Positions 32,558-44,751 are shown, counted from the first letter of the stretch. The stretch: 44,766 nt of DNA from Vibrio aestivus (GCA_003263845.1 JYJN01000119.1:1-44766), one strand, 5' to 3'. Notes: generated by a model from the letters alone, not told the origin. Numbers and translations: made by a program.

Positions 32558-32589
32558 GTAAAAGGGTTAGCAGTTGCTAACCCTTTTTT
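32558..32589 (+). terminator. Terminator of glmU
   Basis: AAAAGGGTTAGCA-GT-TGCTAACCCTTTTTT, a nearly perfect stem followed by a T-run about 15 bp after the glmU stop. Confidence 0.9.
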
Positions 32590-32640
32590 GATCATATGCT
32601 CAATTAATCTGTTGTTTGTGTATAGAGAGATTTGTTGGGA

Positions 32641-33384
32641 TTAATGGGAAGGCAGTGCATATTTTCTTTCTAGCCATCGCACGCATTGAGAAACACATAA
32701 AATCAGAATCAAGTACTCGAGTACCAGAAAACTGTAGATCTCTAATGGTAAGTACTCATTAACCACTAGCTCATTAGCCCGCCTTGTAAGATCGCTCAGT
32801 CCAATTACACTAACCAGTGATGACATTTTAAGAATGTAGATAAACTGATTGCCCAATGGCGGTAGGATGATTCTTACTGCTTGAGGGAAGATAACTAAGC
32901 GCATCTTTTGCCAATAGTTGAGTCCCAATGATTCTGCCGCTTCATGCTGCCCTTTGGTAATTGACTGAATCCCTCCTCTAAACACCTCCGCCATAAAGGC
33001 GCTTTCCGCAATGGTGAGTGTGATAACACCAGCCCAGAAATGATTGAGCGAGATATCAAGTAGCGTTGGAAGTCCGTAATACACCCAAAGAAGAAGTACT
33101 AACACCGGGATCGCTCGCACGATTTCAACATAGGTACGATTCGCCGCTTTGAGCCATTTTCTTTCAGACAAAGCTGGAAGCGCGACCACCAGCCCCAATA
33201 GCATTGCGAGAAACATACTAAGTAGCGACACAGCAATCGTATCTTGAAAGCCAGCTAAGAGAAACTTTAGGTTGGTTTGACCTTGCTCGGTTGATGGGTC
33301 GAGTACATACCATCCCCATTCATAATCTGAACAGCCAGTTAAGCTAATCGCTGATAATCCAATACAAAGTCGTTTTAAGGTCAC
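32641..33384 (-). CDS. Amino-acid ABC transporter permease with lipobox-like N-terminus
   Basis: Permease of the polar amino acid importer family. I place the start at GTG 33384 (247 residues), which has GAGGG five bases upstream. A GTG at 33414 would add ten residues but lacks a ribosome site. The N-terminus (M)TLKRLCIGLSAISLTGC looks like a lipoprotein signal with the lipobox LTGC. Then follow SDYEWGWYVLDPSTEQG and about five membrane helices. The EAA loop is visible as EAAESLGLNYWQKMRLVIFPQAVRIILP. The closest matches I recall are vibrio amino acid permeases with a similar GCSDYEWGWY start. No ATPase gene is adjacent. A binding-protein gene is divergent at 33477. Confidence 0.85.
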   Translation of the reverse strand: MTLKRLCIGLSAISLTGCSDYEWGWYVLDPSTEQGQTNLKFLLAGFQDTIAVSLLSMFLAMLLGLVVALPALSERKWLKAANRTYVEIVRAIPVLVLLLWVYYGLPTLLDISLNHFWAGVITLTIAESAFMAEVFRGGIQSITKGQHEAAESLGLNYWQKMRLVIFPQAVRIILPPLGNQFIYILKMSSLVSVIGLSDLTRRANELVVNEYLPLEIYSFLVLEYLILILCVSQCVRWLERKYALPSH

Positions 33385-33476
33385 ACTATCCCTCAATGCA
33401 CAATAAAAGTTCACTTGTTATTGCTATGTTAACAGTGTAGTGGTGAATTTCGATATCTATTTTCAGGGAAATCAAT

Positions 33477-34253
33477 ATGAAAAGAATACTATTAGCACTA
33501 TCACTTTGCTTGATGCCGTTAATCAGTCATGCTCAAGAGACCAGTCGTTTGGATCAAATTCTGGATGCGGGTGTACTTCGAGTGGGGACAACAGGTGATT
33601 GGAATCCAATGACGATGAAAGATCCGGCAACCAATAGTTACCGAGGGTTCGATATCGATGTTACAACTGAGTTAGCCAAAGATCTGGGTGTTGAGGTTGA
33701 ATACGTCGCGACTGATTGGAAAACCTTAGTTAATGGTATCACAGCAGATAAATACGATATTACGGGCAGCGCATCGCTCAACATGTCGCGAGCGAAAGTC
33801 GCGGGTTATAGTCAGCCTTACTTCTATTTGGCTTTTGTTCCGGTAGTACAGAAAAAAGATCTCGAGAAATACAGCGATTGGAAGGACTTTGACAAGGCTG
33901 ACATCAAAGTGGCTGCTACACTGGGTACAGTGCAAGAGAAGATGGTTAAAGAGTTCTTCCCTAACGCTGAACATATTGTGATTGAGGCTCCCGCTCGAGA
34001 TTTTCAAGAATTATTGGCAAAACGCGCCGATGTTTCCGTTACCTCAAACGTAGAAGCTGCCACGCTGGTGGAAAAGTTTAAGCAGTTAGCGATTGTCGAA
34101 GTTGAAACACCAAGAAGACCTACCCCAATTGCTATGTTGTTACCTCAACATGATCAAATTTGGATTAACTACATTAACCACTGGGTGGAGTTGAAGAAAA
34201 CTCAGGGCTTCTTTAAGAAAGCAGCTGAGAAGTGGGGATTGAAGAGCTTGTAA
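33477..34253 (+). CDS. Family 3 solute-binding protein, PheC-like
   Basis: Periplasmic protein of 258 residues with a signal peptide (MKRILLALSLCLMPLISHAQ, cut before E). The mature start SRLDQILDAGVLRVGTTGDW closely resembles cyclohexadienyl/arogenate dehydratase PheC of Pseudomonas, a catalytic member of the SBP_bac_3 family. GFDIDVTTELAKDLGVEVEYV is the family signature. The segment SVTSNVEAATL aligns with the PheC segment carrying its proposed general-acid glutamate, and the Glu is kept. The divergent permease 92 bp away favours a transport role, so enzyme versus binding protein is open. There is no ATPase in this cluster. Confidence 0.85.
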   Translation: MKRILLALSLCLMPLISHAQETSRLDQILDAGVLRVGTTGDWNPMTMKDPATNSYRGFDIDVTTELAKDLGVEVEYVATDWKTLVNGITADKYDITGSASLNMSRAKVAGYSQPYFYLAFVPVVQKKDLEKYSDWKDFDKADIKVAATLGTVQEKMVKEFFPNAEHIVIEAPARDFQELLAKRADVSVTSNVEAATLVEKFKQLAIVEVETPRRPTPIAMLLPQHDQIWINYINHWVELKKTQGFFKKAAEKWGLKSL

Positions 34254-34271
34254 GCAGCCGCGACTTAGATA

Positions 34272-34300
34272 CGAAAAAAGCGCCACATAGTGGCACTTTT
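34272..34300. terminator. Bidirectional terminator between the PheC-like gene and punC
   Basis: AAAAG-C-GCCAC-ATA-GTGGC-A-CTTTT, with A-run and T-run flanks. It can serve the two convergent genes. Confidence 0.75.
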
Positions 34301-34311
34301 GGCTTTTAGGA

Positions 34312-35514
34312 TTAATCTTCCTTTACTACTCTCGCGTTATCAGGGAAGCGAAAGTGCATGGCTAGTTTTCTGTTGGAAATGATGTAACCACACCACAAAC
34401 CAAGTGTACAAATCAAAATAGCAATGCCAGTGGCTAATTGAGCCTGACTTGCCAGCACAGCTACTAATCCACTAGAAAGACTACTTGCGCTGATCTGTAG
34501 GCTATTTTGCAATCCGGCTGCGGTTGCAGGGCTTTGTTTGGCACTTGATAGCGCTCGGTTTACCACGATCGGATACAACGCACCATTCACAACAGCAATT
34601 AAGCAAAATGGCGCTAGGATTGGCCAGATTGTGGTGAGCTGCCAGTGGGAAGCTACAAAGATAAGTAGCGCGGCAATAGTAAATAGTGCTAATAGCTGCT
34701 TGAGAACTTTCTCATCCCCTAATTTTCGTACAGAGACTTTACCAGCGTAACCACCTAGCATGAAGGCGACTGTTTGAGGAATAAAGCTTAAACCAATGTC
34801 TTTAGCTGAATACCCCATGTTGGCCATAATTTCGGGCATTCCCGTTAAATAGGCAAAAAATGCAGCCGAGGCCATCGCAAACATCGCGACGTTACCAAGG
34901 TAAGTTTTGGATTGAAACAGCGCTTTTATATCACCTATTACTGAGGTGCTTTTCTCTTCAACAGGCAGTTCAACTTGGCGAAGTGTTGCAAGCGTTAAGG
35001 CGACACCAATCAGAGTGAGCGAAACAAAAATACTTTGCCAGCCAAATTGTTCAGCGAGCACTACGCCTAATTGAGGCGCGAGTGCAGGAGACAGAGCAAC
35101 TAACGGCATAATAGTAGCGAAGATTTGCTGGCTTGTGGATGACGGGTAGCGTTTGATCACCATTGCTTGCCAAATTACGGCTGGAGCGCACACTCCAATA
35201 GCTTGAATAAATCGTAACGACAGTAGTTGCCAAACCTGAGTACTAAATGCCAACCCAAGGGAAGAAATGGCAAAGATGACCAAGCCAATTGTGAGTGTTT
35301 TACGCTGTCCATACTTATCACTGAATATTCCCCACAGCAGTTGGCCGAGCGCCATACCGACAAGAAATACAGTAAGTGATAAAGCAATTTGCTCCGGCCC
35401 CGTCGCAAAGTCATGCTCCATGATCTTAAAGGCTGGCAGGTACATATCGGTTGCAATGAATCCAAGCATGGAGAGCAATGCGAGGTAAAAGAGTTGTGGT
35501 TTTGAAACTGTCAT
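34312..35514 (-). CDS. punC: Purine nucleoside transporter PunC (MFS, Bcr/CflA family)
   Basis: Twelve-helix major facilitator of 400 residues. Its sequence tracks E. coli PunC (YdhC), an adenosine/purine transporter. Shared stretches include LSMLGFIATDMYLPAF at the N-terminus, AIGVCAPAVIWQAMV, FATIMPLVALSPALAPQLG, GYSAKDIGLSFIPQTVAFMLGGY and VNGALYPIVV. It is divergent from a LysR gene that matches PunR, the same arrangement as in E. coli, which supports the assignment beyond a generic Bcr/CflA drug exporter. Confidence 0.85.
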   Translation of the reverse strand: MTVSKPQLFYLALLSMLGFIATDMYLPAFKIMEHDFATGPEQIALSLTVFLVGMALGQLLWGIFSDKYGQRKTLTIGLVIFAISSLGLAFSTQVWQLLSLRFIQAIGVCAPAVIWQAMVIKRYPSSTSQQIFATIMPLVALSPALAPQLGVVLAEQFGWQSIFVSLTLIGVALTLATLRQVELPVEEKSTSVIGDIKALFQSKTYLGNVAMFAMASAAFFAYLTGMPEIMANMGYSAKDIGLSFIPQTVAFMLGGYAGKVSVRKLGDEKVLKQLLALFTIAALLIFVASHWQLTTIWPILAPFCLIAVVNGALYPIVVNRALSSAKQSPATAAGLQNSLQISASSLSSGLVAVLASQAQLATGIAILICTLGLWCGYIISNRKLAMHFRFPDNARVVKED

Positions 35515-35583
35515 ACATTATCCATTCAAAATATTTAATCGTTATTTATGGCTTTGTATCTGGATAGTGTGGCGCCAACCTAG

Positions 35584-35601
35584 ATATCAGAACGCTGATA
35601 T
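35584..35601. promoter_or_regulatory. Candidate PunR operator in the punC-punR gap
   Basis: ATATCAG-AACG-CTGATAT is a perfect 7-bp inverted repeat with a 4-bp spacer, located between the divergent punC and punR starts. Its size fits the T-N11-A type of LysR-family sites. Confidence 0.55.
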
Positions 35602-35671
35602 TCTATTTTTGGTAATGTGAAAAATGAAACGCTAAAATTTGTAGTTATCAATCAAAAAATTTGAAGGAAAT

Positions 35672-36589
35672 ATGTTCTCAAAATCTTCGTTGGAAATGAT
35701 CGATACTGTGGCTCGATTGGAAAGCTTTACCGCAGCTGCAGAAGCTTTGCATAAAGTGCCATCTGCGATCAGTTATGGTGTGCGCCAAGTTGAAAAAGAT
35801 CTGGATGTGGTGTTGTTTCGTCGTTTACCGCGTAAGGTCGAACTGACTCCTGCAGGTGAACTGTTTTTGGTTGAAGCGAGACAACTACTTCGGCAGATGG
35901 AAGAGGTGCGATTACAAACTAAACGTGCCGCGCATGGTTGGCAAAAAACCTTGAAAGTAACGTTGGACAACGTCGTCCGATTAGATGCGCTTCAGCCCTT
36001 GATTGAAGATTTTTATCGAACCTTTCCTTATGCCGAATTGCAGATCAATATGGAAGTGTTTAATGGTTCTTGGGAAGCGATCTCACAGGGGCGAGCAGAT
36101 GTGGTTATTGGTGCAACTTCCGCGGTTCCAGTTGGTGGTGACTATGAAATAAGAGAGATGGGTAAGTTGGACTGGTCATTTGTGATGGCCAGTAATCATC
36201 CCTGTGCTCAAATGAACAATCTGTTAGAAGATAAAGTCAGCCCGTATCCTGCTATCTGTCTCGATGATACATCGAGCGTACTGCCAAAACGCCACACAGT
36301 GCATTATCCAAATCAGCGTCGATTACTTTTGCCGAACTGGTATAGCGCTATTGAGTGCTTAAAGAGTGGTGTAGGGGTGGGTTATATGCCAAGCCACATT
36401 GCATTGCCGCTAATCGAGCAAGGTTTGTTGGTGGAGAGAACATTGCCTGAGGACAAGCCCAACAGCCTGTGTTGTCTTGTATGGCGAAAAGATGACAATA
36501 ACCGATTAATTAGTTGGTTCATCAAAGCACTAGGTGATTCTCAACAGCTCTATGATGATTGGCTCGCTATGATACCTCTAAAGAGTTGA
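35672..36589 (+). CDS. punR: LysR-type regulator PunR
   Basis: LysR-family transcription factor of 305 residues. The N-terminal winged helix-turn-helix contains LESFTAAAEALHKVPSAISYGVRQVEKDL. The C-terminal effector-binding domain has FNGSWEAISQGRADVVIGAT and PVGGDYEIREMGKLDWSFVMAS. These segments match E. coli PunR (YdhB), the adenosine-responsive activator of punC. It is divergent from punC with a palindromic candidate operator between them. Confidence 0.85.
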   Translation: MFSKSSLEMIDTVARLESFTAAAEALHKVPSAISYGVRQVEKDLDVVLFRRLPRKVELTPAGELFLVEARQLLRQMEEVRLQTKRAAHGWQKTLKVTLDNVVRLDALQPLIEDFYRTFPYAELQINMEVFNGSWEAISQGRADVVIGATSAVPVGGDYEIREMGKLDWSFVMASNHPCAQMNNLLEDKVSPYPAICLDDTSSVLPKRHTVHYPNQRRLLLPNWYSAIECLKSGVGVGYMPSHIALPLIEQGLLVERTLPEDKPNSLCCLVWRKDDNNRLISWFIKALGDSQQLYDDWLAMIPLKS

Positions 36590-36685
36590 ATTAAGGTCAA
36601 AGTTTGCTCTGTCTTTAGTGGTTAATATATTGTTAAATAGTATTATCAATAGATACTAATTGCATATTTTTGCGGAAGGCGATGT

Positions 36686-38353
36686 ATGAAAGCCGTAGAT
36701 AAACGCTGGCAACTGTTTCCCATCATTATTTTGACCATCTCAATGGTTATTGGCGTGTATGTGTTTTACGTGACGCTTGTAAAACTGGTCATTGATAGAG
36801 AGCAGTCACATTTGACATCGATTATGTCGGATGTGGTTTTCGAGTTTCAAGAAGACAGAGAATCCATTACCCCTCAGACCGATATTGACGATTATATTGG
36901 CAATATGACTCAAGCGAGTAGCCATCTTCGCATTCAGGTTATTGCTGCTGACGGCACAGTAAGAGGGGATACTGAGCTTTCTGATCACGCTCTTGGACGG
37001 GTCGAGAATCATGCCGATCGCCCAGACTTCATTGACGCGCTCGCTCATGGGCAAGGAACATCAGTCAGATTCAGTACAGTCACGTCTACCGATCGAATCT
37101 ATGTAGCGCAAAAAGAGCTCATCGCCGGCGAGGAGCAAGTGATTGTGCTCTCTTCGCCTATGTATCATCTCAAGCAGATGACCACTCAGTTGATGATGAT
37201 CCTGATCGGGATGGTGGTACTGAGTCTTACCTTTTTGATCGGCACATCTTATGTTGGTAACCGCCAAATCATTCATCGTGTAGAGATAGAGCAGCGCAAG
37301 CAGGATGAGCGAATTAAGCTCCGCACTAATGAAATTGAGTTAATGCATCGCTTGGCTAACATGCTAGCTGCCTGTAATAACTTGGTCGAAGCTCAGAAAG
37401 TGGTGTCTGATATGGTGCCGAGAGTGCTGGGGGATATAAACGGCAGTGTCTCTTTGATGCGTGCATCTCGAAATCAGTTGACCACACAACTTGATTGGGG
37501 TGGCGAGTGGCCGGGCAGCCGAAGTTTTTCTCCCGATGAGTGTTGGTCACTAAGAAAAGGCCGCGCCCATAAAGCGATCGATGAATATCATTCACTGACT
37601 TGTGATCACATGGATAATATCGGTCTAAACCAAACAATCTGCATTCCCCTGACTGCCCACGGTAATACTATCGGTATTATGCATTTGTACTTTGAGGGGC
37701 AAACCGAAATCGACCCAGTGACCGAGCAACTGGCATTCAGTGTGTCGGAACACTTAGGGTTGGCGCTGGCGAACTTGAGCCTGCAAGAGAAGCTACGTTC
37801 GCAAGCGTTGAGCGATCCGCTAACTGGGCTGTTCAATCGACGCTTCTTCGAGCAAAAATTGGAAGAACATTCTATGTTCTCGTCTAGTACGGGTGAGCCA
37901 TTATCATTACTGATGCTAGATCTCGATCATTTCAAGCGTTTCAATGACAACTTCGGTCATGATGCGGGAGATTTCGTTCTTAAAGAAATAGCAAGCTTAC
38001 TAAAGCGCAGTGTCAGCGATGAAGAGCTAGCATGCCGTCTTGGAGGCGAGGAGTTGGCTGTCTTGCTCCCTCAGCAAAATATGCAGCAGGCTACCGAGAT
38101 GGCGGAGTCTATCTGTACCGCAGTGCGCAGCTTACATTTGGAGCATAAAGGGCTGTCACTGGGCCAACTTGGTGTATCTATTGGTGTGTCGACTTACCCG
38201 AAACCTGCTGCAGATACCGAAGTGTTGGTTAAACAAGCGGATCAAGCTTTGTATATGGCTAAAGATACTGGGCGAAGCAAGGTTGTGAATTATGATCAAT
38301 ACCTGAAAGATAAGAAGCGACATTTGAAGTCATTGAGACGGAAGGTGGGGTGA
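36686..38353 (+). CDS. Membrane-bound GAF-GGDEF diguanylate cyclase
   Basis: Predicted c-di-GMP synthase of 555 residues. Membrane helix 1 is at about residues 11-33, an extracytoplasmic sensor region at about 34-160 (with VIAADGTVRGDTELS, reminiscent of PhoR/sCache sensors), and helix 2 at about 166-190. A GAF-like domain at about 220-375 contains DECWSLRKGRAHKA and CIPLTAHGNTIGIMHL. The GGDEF domain covers about 380-545 with DPLTGLFNRRFFEQ, LDLDHFKRFND and the active-site motif GGEEL. The usual RxxD inhibitory site is not at its expected place, so feedback inhibition may be absent. The gene is monocistronic. The signal sensed is unknown. Confidence 0.9.
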   Translation: MKAVDKRWQLFPIIILTISMVIGVYVFYVTLVKLVIDREQSHLTSIMSDVVFEFQEDRESITPQTDIDDYIGNMTQASSHLRIQVIAADGTVRGDTELSDHALGRVENHADRPDFIDALAHGQGTSVRFSTVTSTDRIYVAQKELIAGEEQVIVLSSPMYHLKQMTTQLMMILIGMVVLSLTFLIGTSYVGNRQIIHRVEIEQRKQDERIKLRTNEIELMHRLANMLAACNNLVEAQKVVSDMVPRVLGDINGSVSLMRASRNQLTTQLDWGGEWPGSRSFSPDECWSLRKGRAHKAIDEYHSLTCDHMDNIGLNQTICIPLTAHGNTIGIMHLYFEGQTEIDPVTEQLAFSVSEHLGLALANLSLQEKLRSQALSDPLTGLFNRRFFEQKLEEHSMFSSSTGEPLSLLMLDLDHFKRFNDNFGHDAGDFVLKEIASLLKRSVSDEELACRLGGEELAVLLPQQNMQQATEMAESICTAVRSLHLEHKGLSLGQLGVSIGVSTYPKPAADTEVLVKQADQALYMAKDTGRSKVVNYDQYLKDKKRHLKSLRRKVG

Positions 38354-38388
38354 ATACTTAGTCGAACTTTGATTAGTCGTAGCAAACA

Positions 38389-38415
38389 AAAAACGCCAGC
38401 ATATGCTGGCGTTTT
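38389..38415. terminator. Bidirectional terminator between the cyclase gene and fadA
   Basis: AAAACGCCAGCATATGCTGGCGTTTT is a perfect palindrome with A and T flanks, lying between the convergent cyclase gene and fadA. Confidence 0.92.
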
Positions 38416-38436
38416 GCTTATTAGTAATCTTGACCT

Positions 38437-41799
<3,363 letters not shown>

Positions 41800-41867
41800 T
41801 GTCTATCTCCGTGACATGCAATCCATGACTGCGTGTAAGAGTGTTGTCTTGTTTATTATTATATCAA

Positions 41868-41884
41868 TTCTGGTTAGACCAGTT
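41868..41884 (-). promoter_or_regulatory. FadR-like operator upstream of fadBA
   Basis: Read on the minus strand this is AACTGGTCTAACCAGAA, close to the FadR consensus AACTGGTCNGACCAGTT. It lies about 70 bp upstream of the fadB start, where repression of beta-oxidation by FadR is expected. Confidence 0.75.
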
Positions 41885-41927
41885 GTTTTAGTGTGAACGT
41901 CAGATTGGTTAATTTCAATACATTTTT

Positions 41928-41943
41928 TAAACAACTGTTTAAC
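41928..41943. promoter_or_regulatory. Palindrome between fadB and yigZ
   Basis: TTAAACA-AC-TGTTTAA is a perfect 7-bp inverted repeat, about 130 bp from fadB and 80 bp from yigZ. It may be an operator or promoter element. No factor is recognised. Confidence 0.35.
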
Positions 41944-42025
41944 ATTGTGCGTTTGGGCAGATCATTACTGCTTTGTATCAGGCTCGTGATACACTCTGCG
42001 GCATTGAAATAAAAGGCCTTATTGA

Positions 42026-42664
42026 ATGAATGACCAACCTTATTTGATCCCTGCCTCGACCACGCTGTTTGAAGAAGAGATAAAGAAAAGCGTCTTTATT
42101 ACTCATCTTGCTCACACCCCGAGTATCGAAGCGGCAAAAGCATTCGTAGAGCAGATCAAACAAGAGCATGCTTCAGCGAGGCATAACTGTTGGGGATTTG
42201 TTGCGGGCAGACCTGAAGATTCGATGAAGTGGGGCTTTAGTGATGATGGCGAACCATCAGGAACGGCGGGTAAGCCAATACTGGCACAATTATCTGGCTC
42301 TGGTGTCGGAGAGATCGCAGCGGTTGTTACGCGCTACTCAGGTGGAATCAAGCTAGGGACAGGTGGCTTGGTTAAAGCCTATGGTGGTGGAGTGCAACAA
42401 GCGCTCAAGCTGCTTCAAACAATCGAGAAAAAAATAACCACAAAACTGCGCCTAGAGTTAGACTATGGCTTTGTACCCATTGCTCAATCAATTATGGGTC
42501 AATATGAGGCGAGTGAAGTTGAAGCTCAATACAGTGAACAGGTTGTCTTAATCGTCGAGATAGAACGCCGTTTAGCAGATCTGTTTACTCAAGAAATCAT
42601 CAATAAGAGTGGCGCGAAGGCAATTGTCTCCAGAAATACTGTCACCAAAAATAAAGATAACTAG
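42026..42664 (+). CDS. yigZ: IMPACT/YigZ family protein
   Basis: Member of the UPF0029/IMPACT family, 212 residues. The N-terminal IMPACT domain contains KSVFITHLAHTPSIEAAKAF, ARHNCWGFVAGRPEDSMKWG, FSDDGEPSGTAGKPIL and VVTRYSGGIKLGTGGLVKAY. A smaller ferredoxin-like C-terminal domain follows. The bacterial function is uncertain (eukaryotic IMPACT affects Gcn2). It lies upstream of trkH and hemG on the same strand, the conserved gammaproteobacterial order next to fadBA. Confidence 0.92.
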   Translation: MNDQPYLIPASTTLFEEEIKKSVFITHLAHTPSIEAAKAFVEQIKQEHASARHNCWGFVAGRPEDSMKWGFSDDGEPSGTAGKPILAQLSGSGVGEIAAVVTRYSGGIKLGTGGLVKAYGGGVQQALKLLQTIEKKITTKLRLELDYGFVPIAQSIMGQYEASEVEAQYSEQVVLIVEIERRLADLFTQEIINKSGAKAIVSRNTVTKNKDN

Positions 42665-42697
42665 GAAGTCGTGAAGCTCAGCTTCGAAGATTAAATA

Positions 42698-44154
42698 ATG
42701 CAATTTCGATCAATCATCCGCATCGTTGGCTTACTGCTGGCACTGTTTAGTGTCTCGATGTTGGCCCCAGCGTTAGTCGCACTGCTATACCGAGATGGCG
42801 CGGGTGTCCCTTTTGTCACTACCTTCTTTGTCCTCCTTTTTTGTGGTGGCGTATTTTGGTTTCCAAACCGAAGATACAAACATGAACTGAAAGCCCGGGA
42901 TGGTTTCCTTATCGTTGTTCTGTTCTGGACAGTAATTGGCAGTGCAGGCTCAATCCCTTTCCTATTAGCGGATAACCCGAATATTTCGGTGACCGATGCT
43001 TTCTTTGAGTCCTTTTCTGCACTCACCACAACCGGTGCGACTGTTATCGTCGGGTTAGATGACTTACCTAAAGCGATACTCTTCTACCGTCAATTTCTTC
43101 AATGGTTTGGCGGCATGGGTATCATTGTATTAGCGGTCGCGATTTTGCCAGTGCTAGGTATCGGTGGTATGCAGCTTTATCGAGCAGAGATCCCTGGGCC
43201 GGTAAAAGACAGTAAGATGACTCCACGCATTGCCGAAACAGCAAAAGCGCTGTGGTACATCTATCTAAGCCTTACCATAGCCTGTGCGACGGCATTTTGG
43301 TTGGCGGGAATGACCCCTTTTGATGCGATCAGTCATAGTTTCTCGACGATTGCGATTGGTGGTTTCTCTACCCACGATGCGAGTATGGGCTACTTCGACA
43401 GCCATGCTATTAACATGATCACTGTGGTATTCCTGCTCATCTCTGCTTGTAACTATTCACTTCACTTTGCTGCATTTGCTTCTGGCGGTGTTCATCCTAA
43501 GTATTACTGGAAAGATCCAGAGTTTCGCGCGTTTATCTTTATCCAAGTGGTGTTGTTTGTTGTCTGTTTCCTAATCCTGCTGAATCATCATTCTTACGAC
43601 ACCTATTATGATGCCTTCGATCAGGCCCTGTTCCAGACGGTTTCGATATCGACTACAGCAGGCTTTACCACAACCGGATTCTCTGAATGGCCACTATTCT
43701 TGCCGGTACTACTTTTGTTCTCATCATTTATAGGTGGTTGTGCGGGTTCAACGGGGGCGGTATGAAAGTAATACGTATACTGCTACTGACCTTGCAAGGT
43801 GCTCGTGAAATGAAACGTTTGATTCACCCAAGAGCGGTATACACCATCAAAGTGGGCGGTACGGCGCTGAGTCAGCGAGTCGTCGATGCGGTATGGGGAT
43901 TCTTCTCTGCTTATGCTCTGGTTTTTGTTATCTGTATGCTGGCCTTGATCGCGACAGGTATGGATGAGCTTAGTGCCTTCTCTGCGGTAGCGGCAACCTT
44001 GAATAACTTAGGTCCAGGTTTAGGTGAGGTCGCGCTGCACTTTGGTGAGATCAATGACAAAGCTAAGTGGGTACTGATTGTATCTATGCTATTTGGACGT
44101 TTAGAAATATTTACTCTACTTATATTGTTTACGCCAACCTTCTGGCGTAGCTAA
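42698..44154 (+). CDS. trkH: Trk potassium uptake protein TrkH (single-base frameshift)
   Basis: Multi-pass potassium channel-like subunit that imports K+ with TrkA. The N-terminus MQFRSIIRIVGLLLALFSVS is followed by pore-loop segments such as FFESFSALTTTGATVIVGLD, FSTIAIGGFSTHDASMGYFD and FQTVSISTTAGFTTTGFSEW. After Thr352 the frame breaks in GGGGG at 43753-43757 (one G lost). Corrected, it reads GCAGSTGGGMKVIRILLLTL and runs to 44154, ending ILFTPTFWRS. Corrected length is 485 residues (483 in E. coli). The break is likely an artefact. Confidence 0.95.
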
Positions 44155-44163
44155 AGGCACACG

Positions 44164-44687
44164 ATGAAAGCACTACTTCTATATTCAAGCCGCGAAGGCC
44201 AGACGAAAAAGATTTTAGAGTTTATTGATAATGAGCTAACTGACTATCAATGTGACCTAGTCGATCTACACCAAACGACGGCAGTAGAATGGGATCTTAC
44301 GACAAAGTGCTTATTGGTGCTTCTATTCGATATGGGCATCTAAACAAACAGCTATATAAGTTCATCTCAGCCAACTTATCTCAATTGAAAAGCAATAAAG
44401 TCGCTTTCTTCTGCGTGAACCTTACTGCGAGAAAAGAAGACCAAGGTAAAGACACGCCAGAAGGCAGTGCCTATATAAAGACATTTCTAAAGAAGTCGCC
44501 GTGGCAACCAACGCTGGTTGGTGTGTTTGCTGGCGCACTCTACTACCCAAGGTACAAATGGTTCGACCGCGTTATGATTCGCTTCATTATGTCTATGACA
44601 GGTGGCGAGACAGATACTACTAAAGAAGTTGAATATACAAACTGGGAAAAAGTATCTTTATTCGCGCAAAAATTTGCTCAGATGTAG
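44164..44687 (+). CDS. hemG: Menaquinone-dependent protoporphyrinogen IX dehydrogenase (single-base frameshift)
   Basis: Flavodoxin-like FMN enzyme that oxidises protoporphyrinogen IX to protoporphyrin IX in heme synthesis, passing electrons to quinones. It starts MKALLLYSSREGQTKKILEF, whose SSREGQT is the flavin phosphate loop. After Leu45 the frame breaks at 44297-44298 ('cttacg' for an expected 'ctttacg', one T lost). Corrected, it continues YDKVLIGASIRYGHLNKQLY and ends FAQKFAQM. Corrected length is 174 residues (181 in E. coli). It starts 9 bp after trkH, the classical trkH-hemG pair. Confidence 0.93.
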
Positions 44688-44716
44688 CTTTTATCGCCTG
44701 TTTTAGGTGTTTTTTG

Positions 44717-44751
44717 TTTGCTTTCTGACCGAACGGGTCGAAATAAGCAAA
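44717..44751. other. Hairpin after hemG at the window end
   Basis: TTTGCTT (44717) pairs with AAGCAAA (44745-44751), and GACC with GGTC inside. No U-run follows on the plus strand. In related genomes an rRNA operon follows trkH-hemG, so this may be the start of an rrn upstream region. The window ends too early to tell. Confidence 0.35.

Noticed and set aside
34312..35514. Multidrug efflux pump of the Bcr type
   Set aside because: The sequence and the divergent PunR-like regulator fit the purine transporter PunC better, though I cannot exclude drug export.
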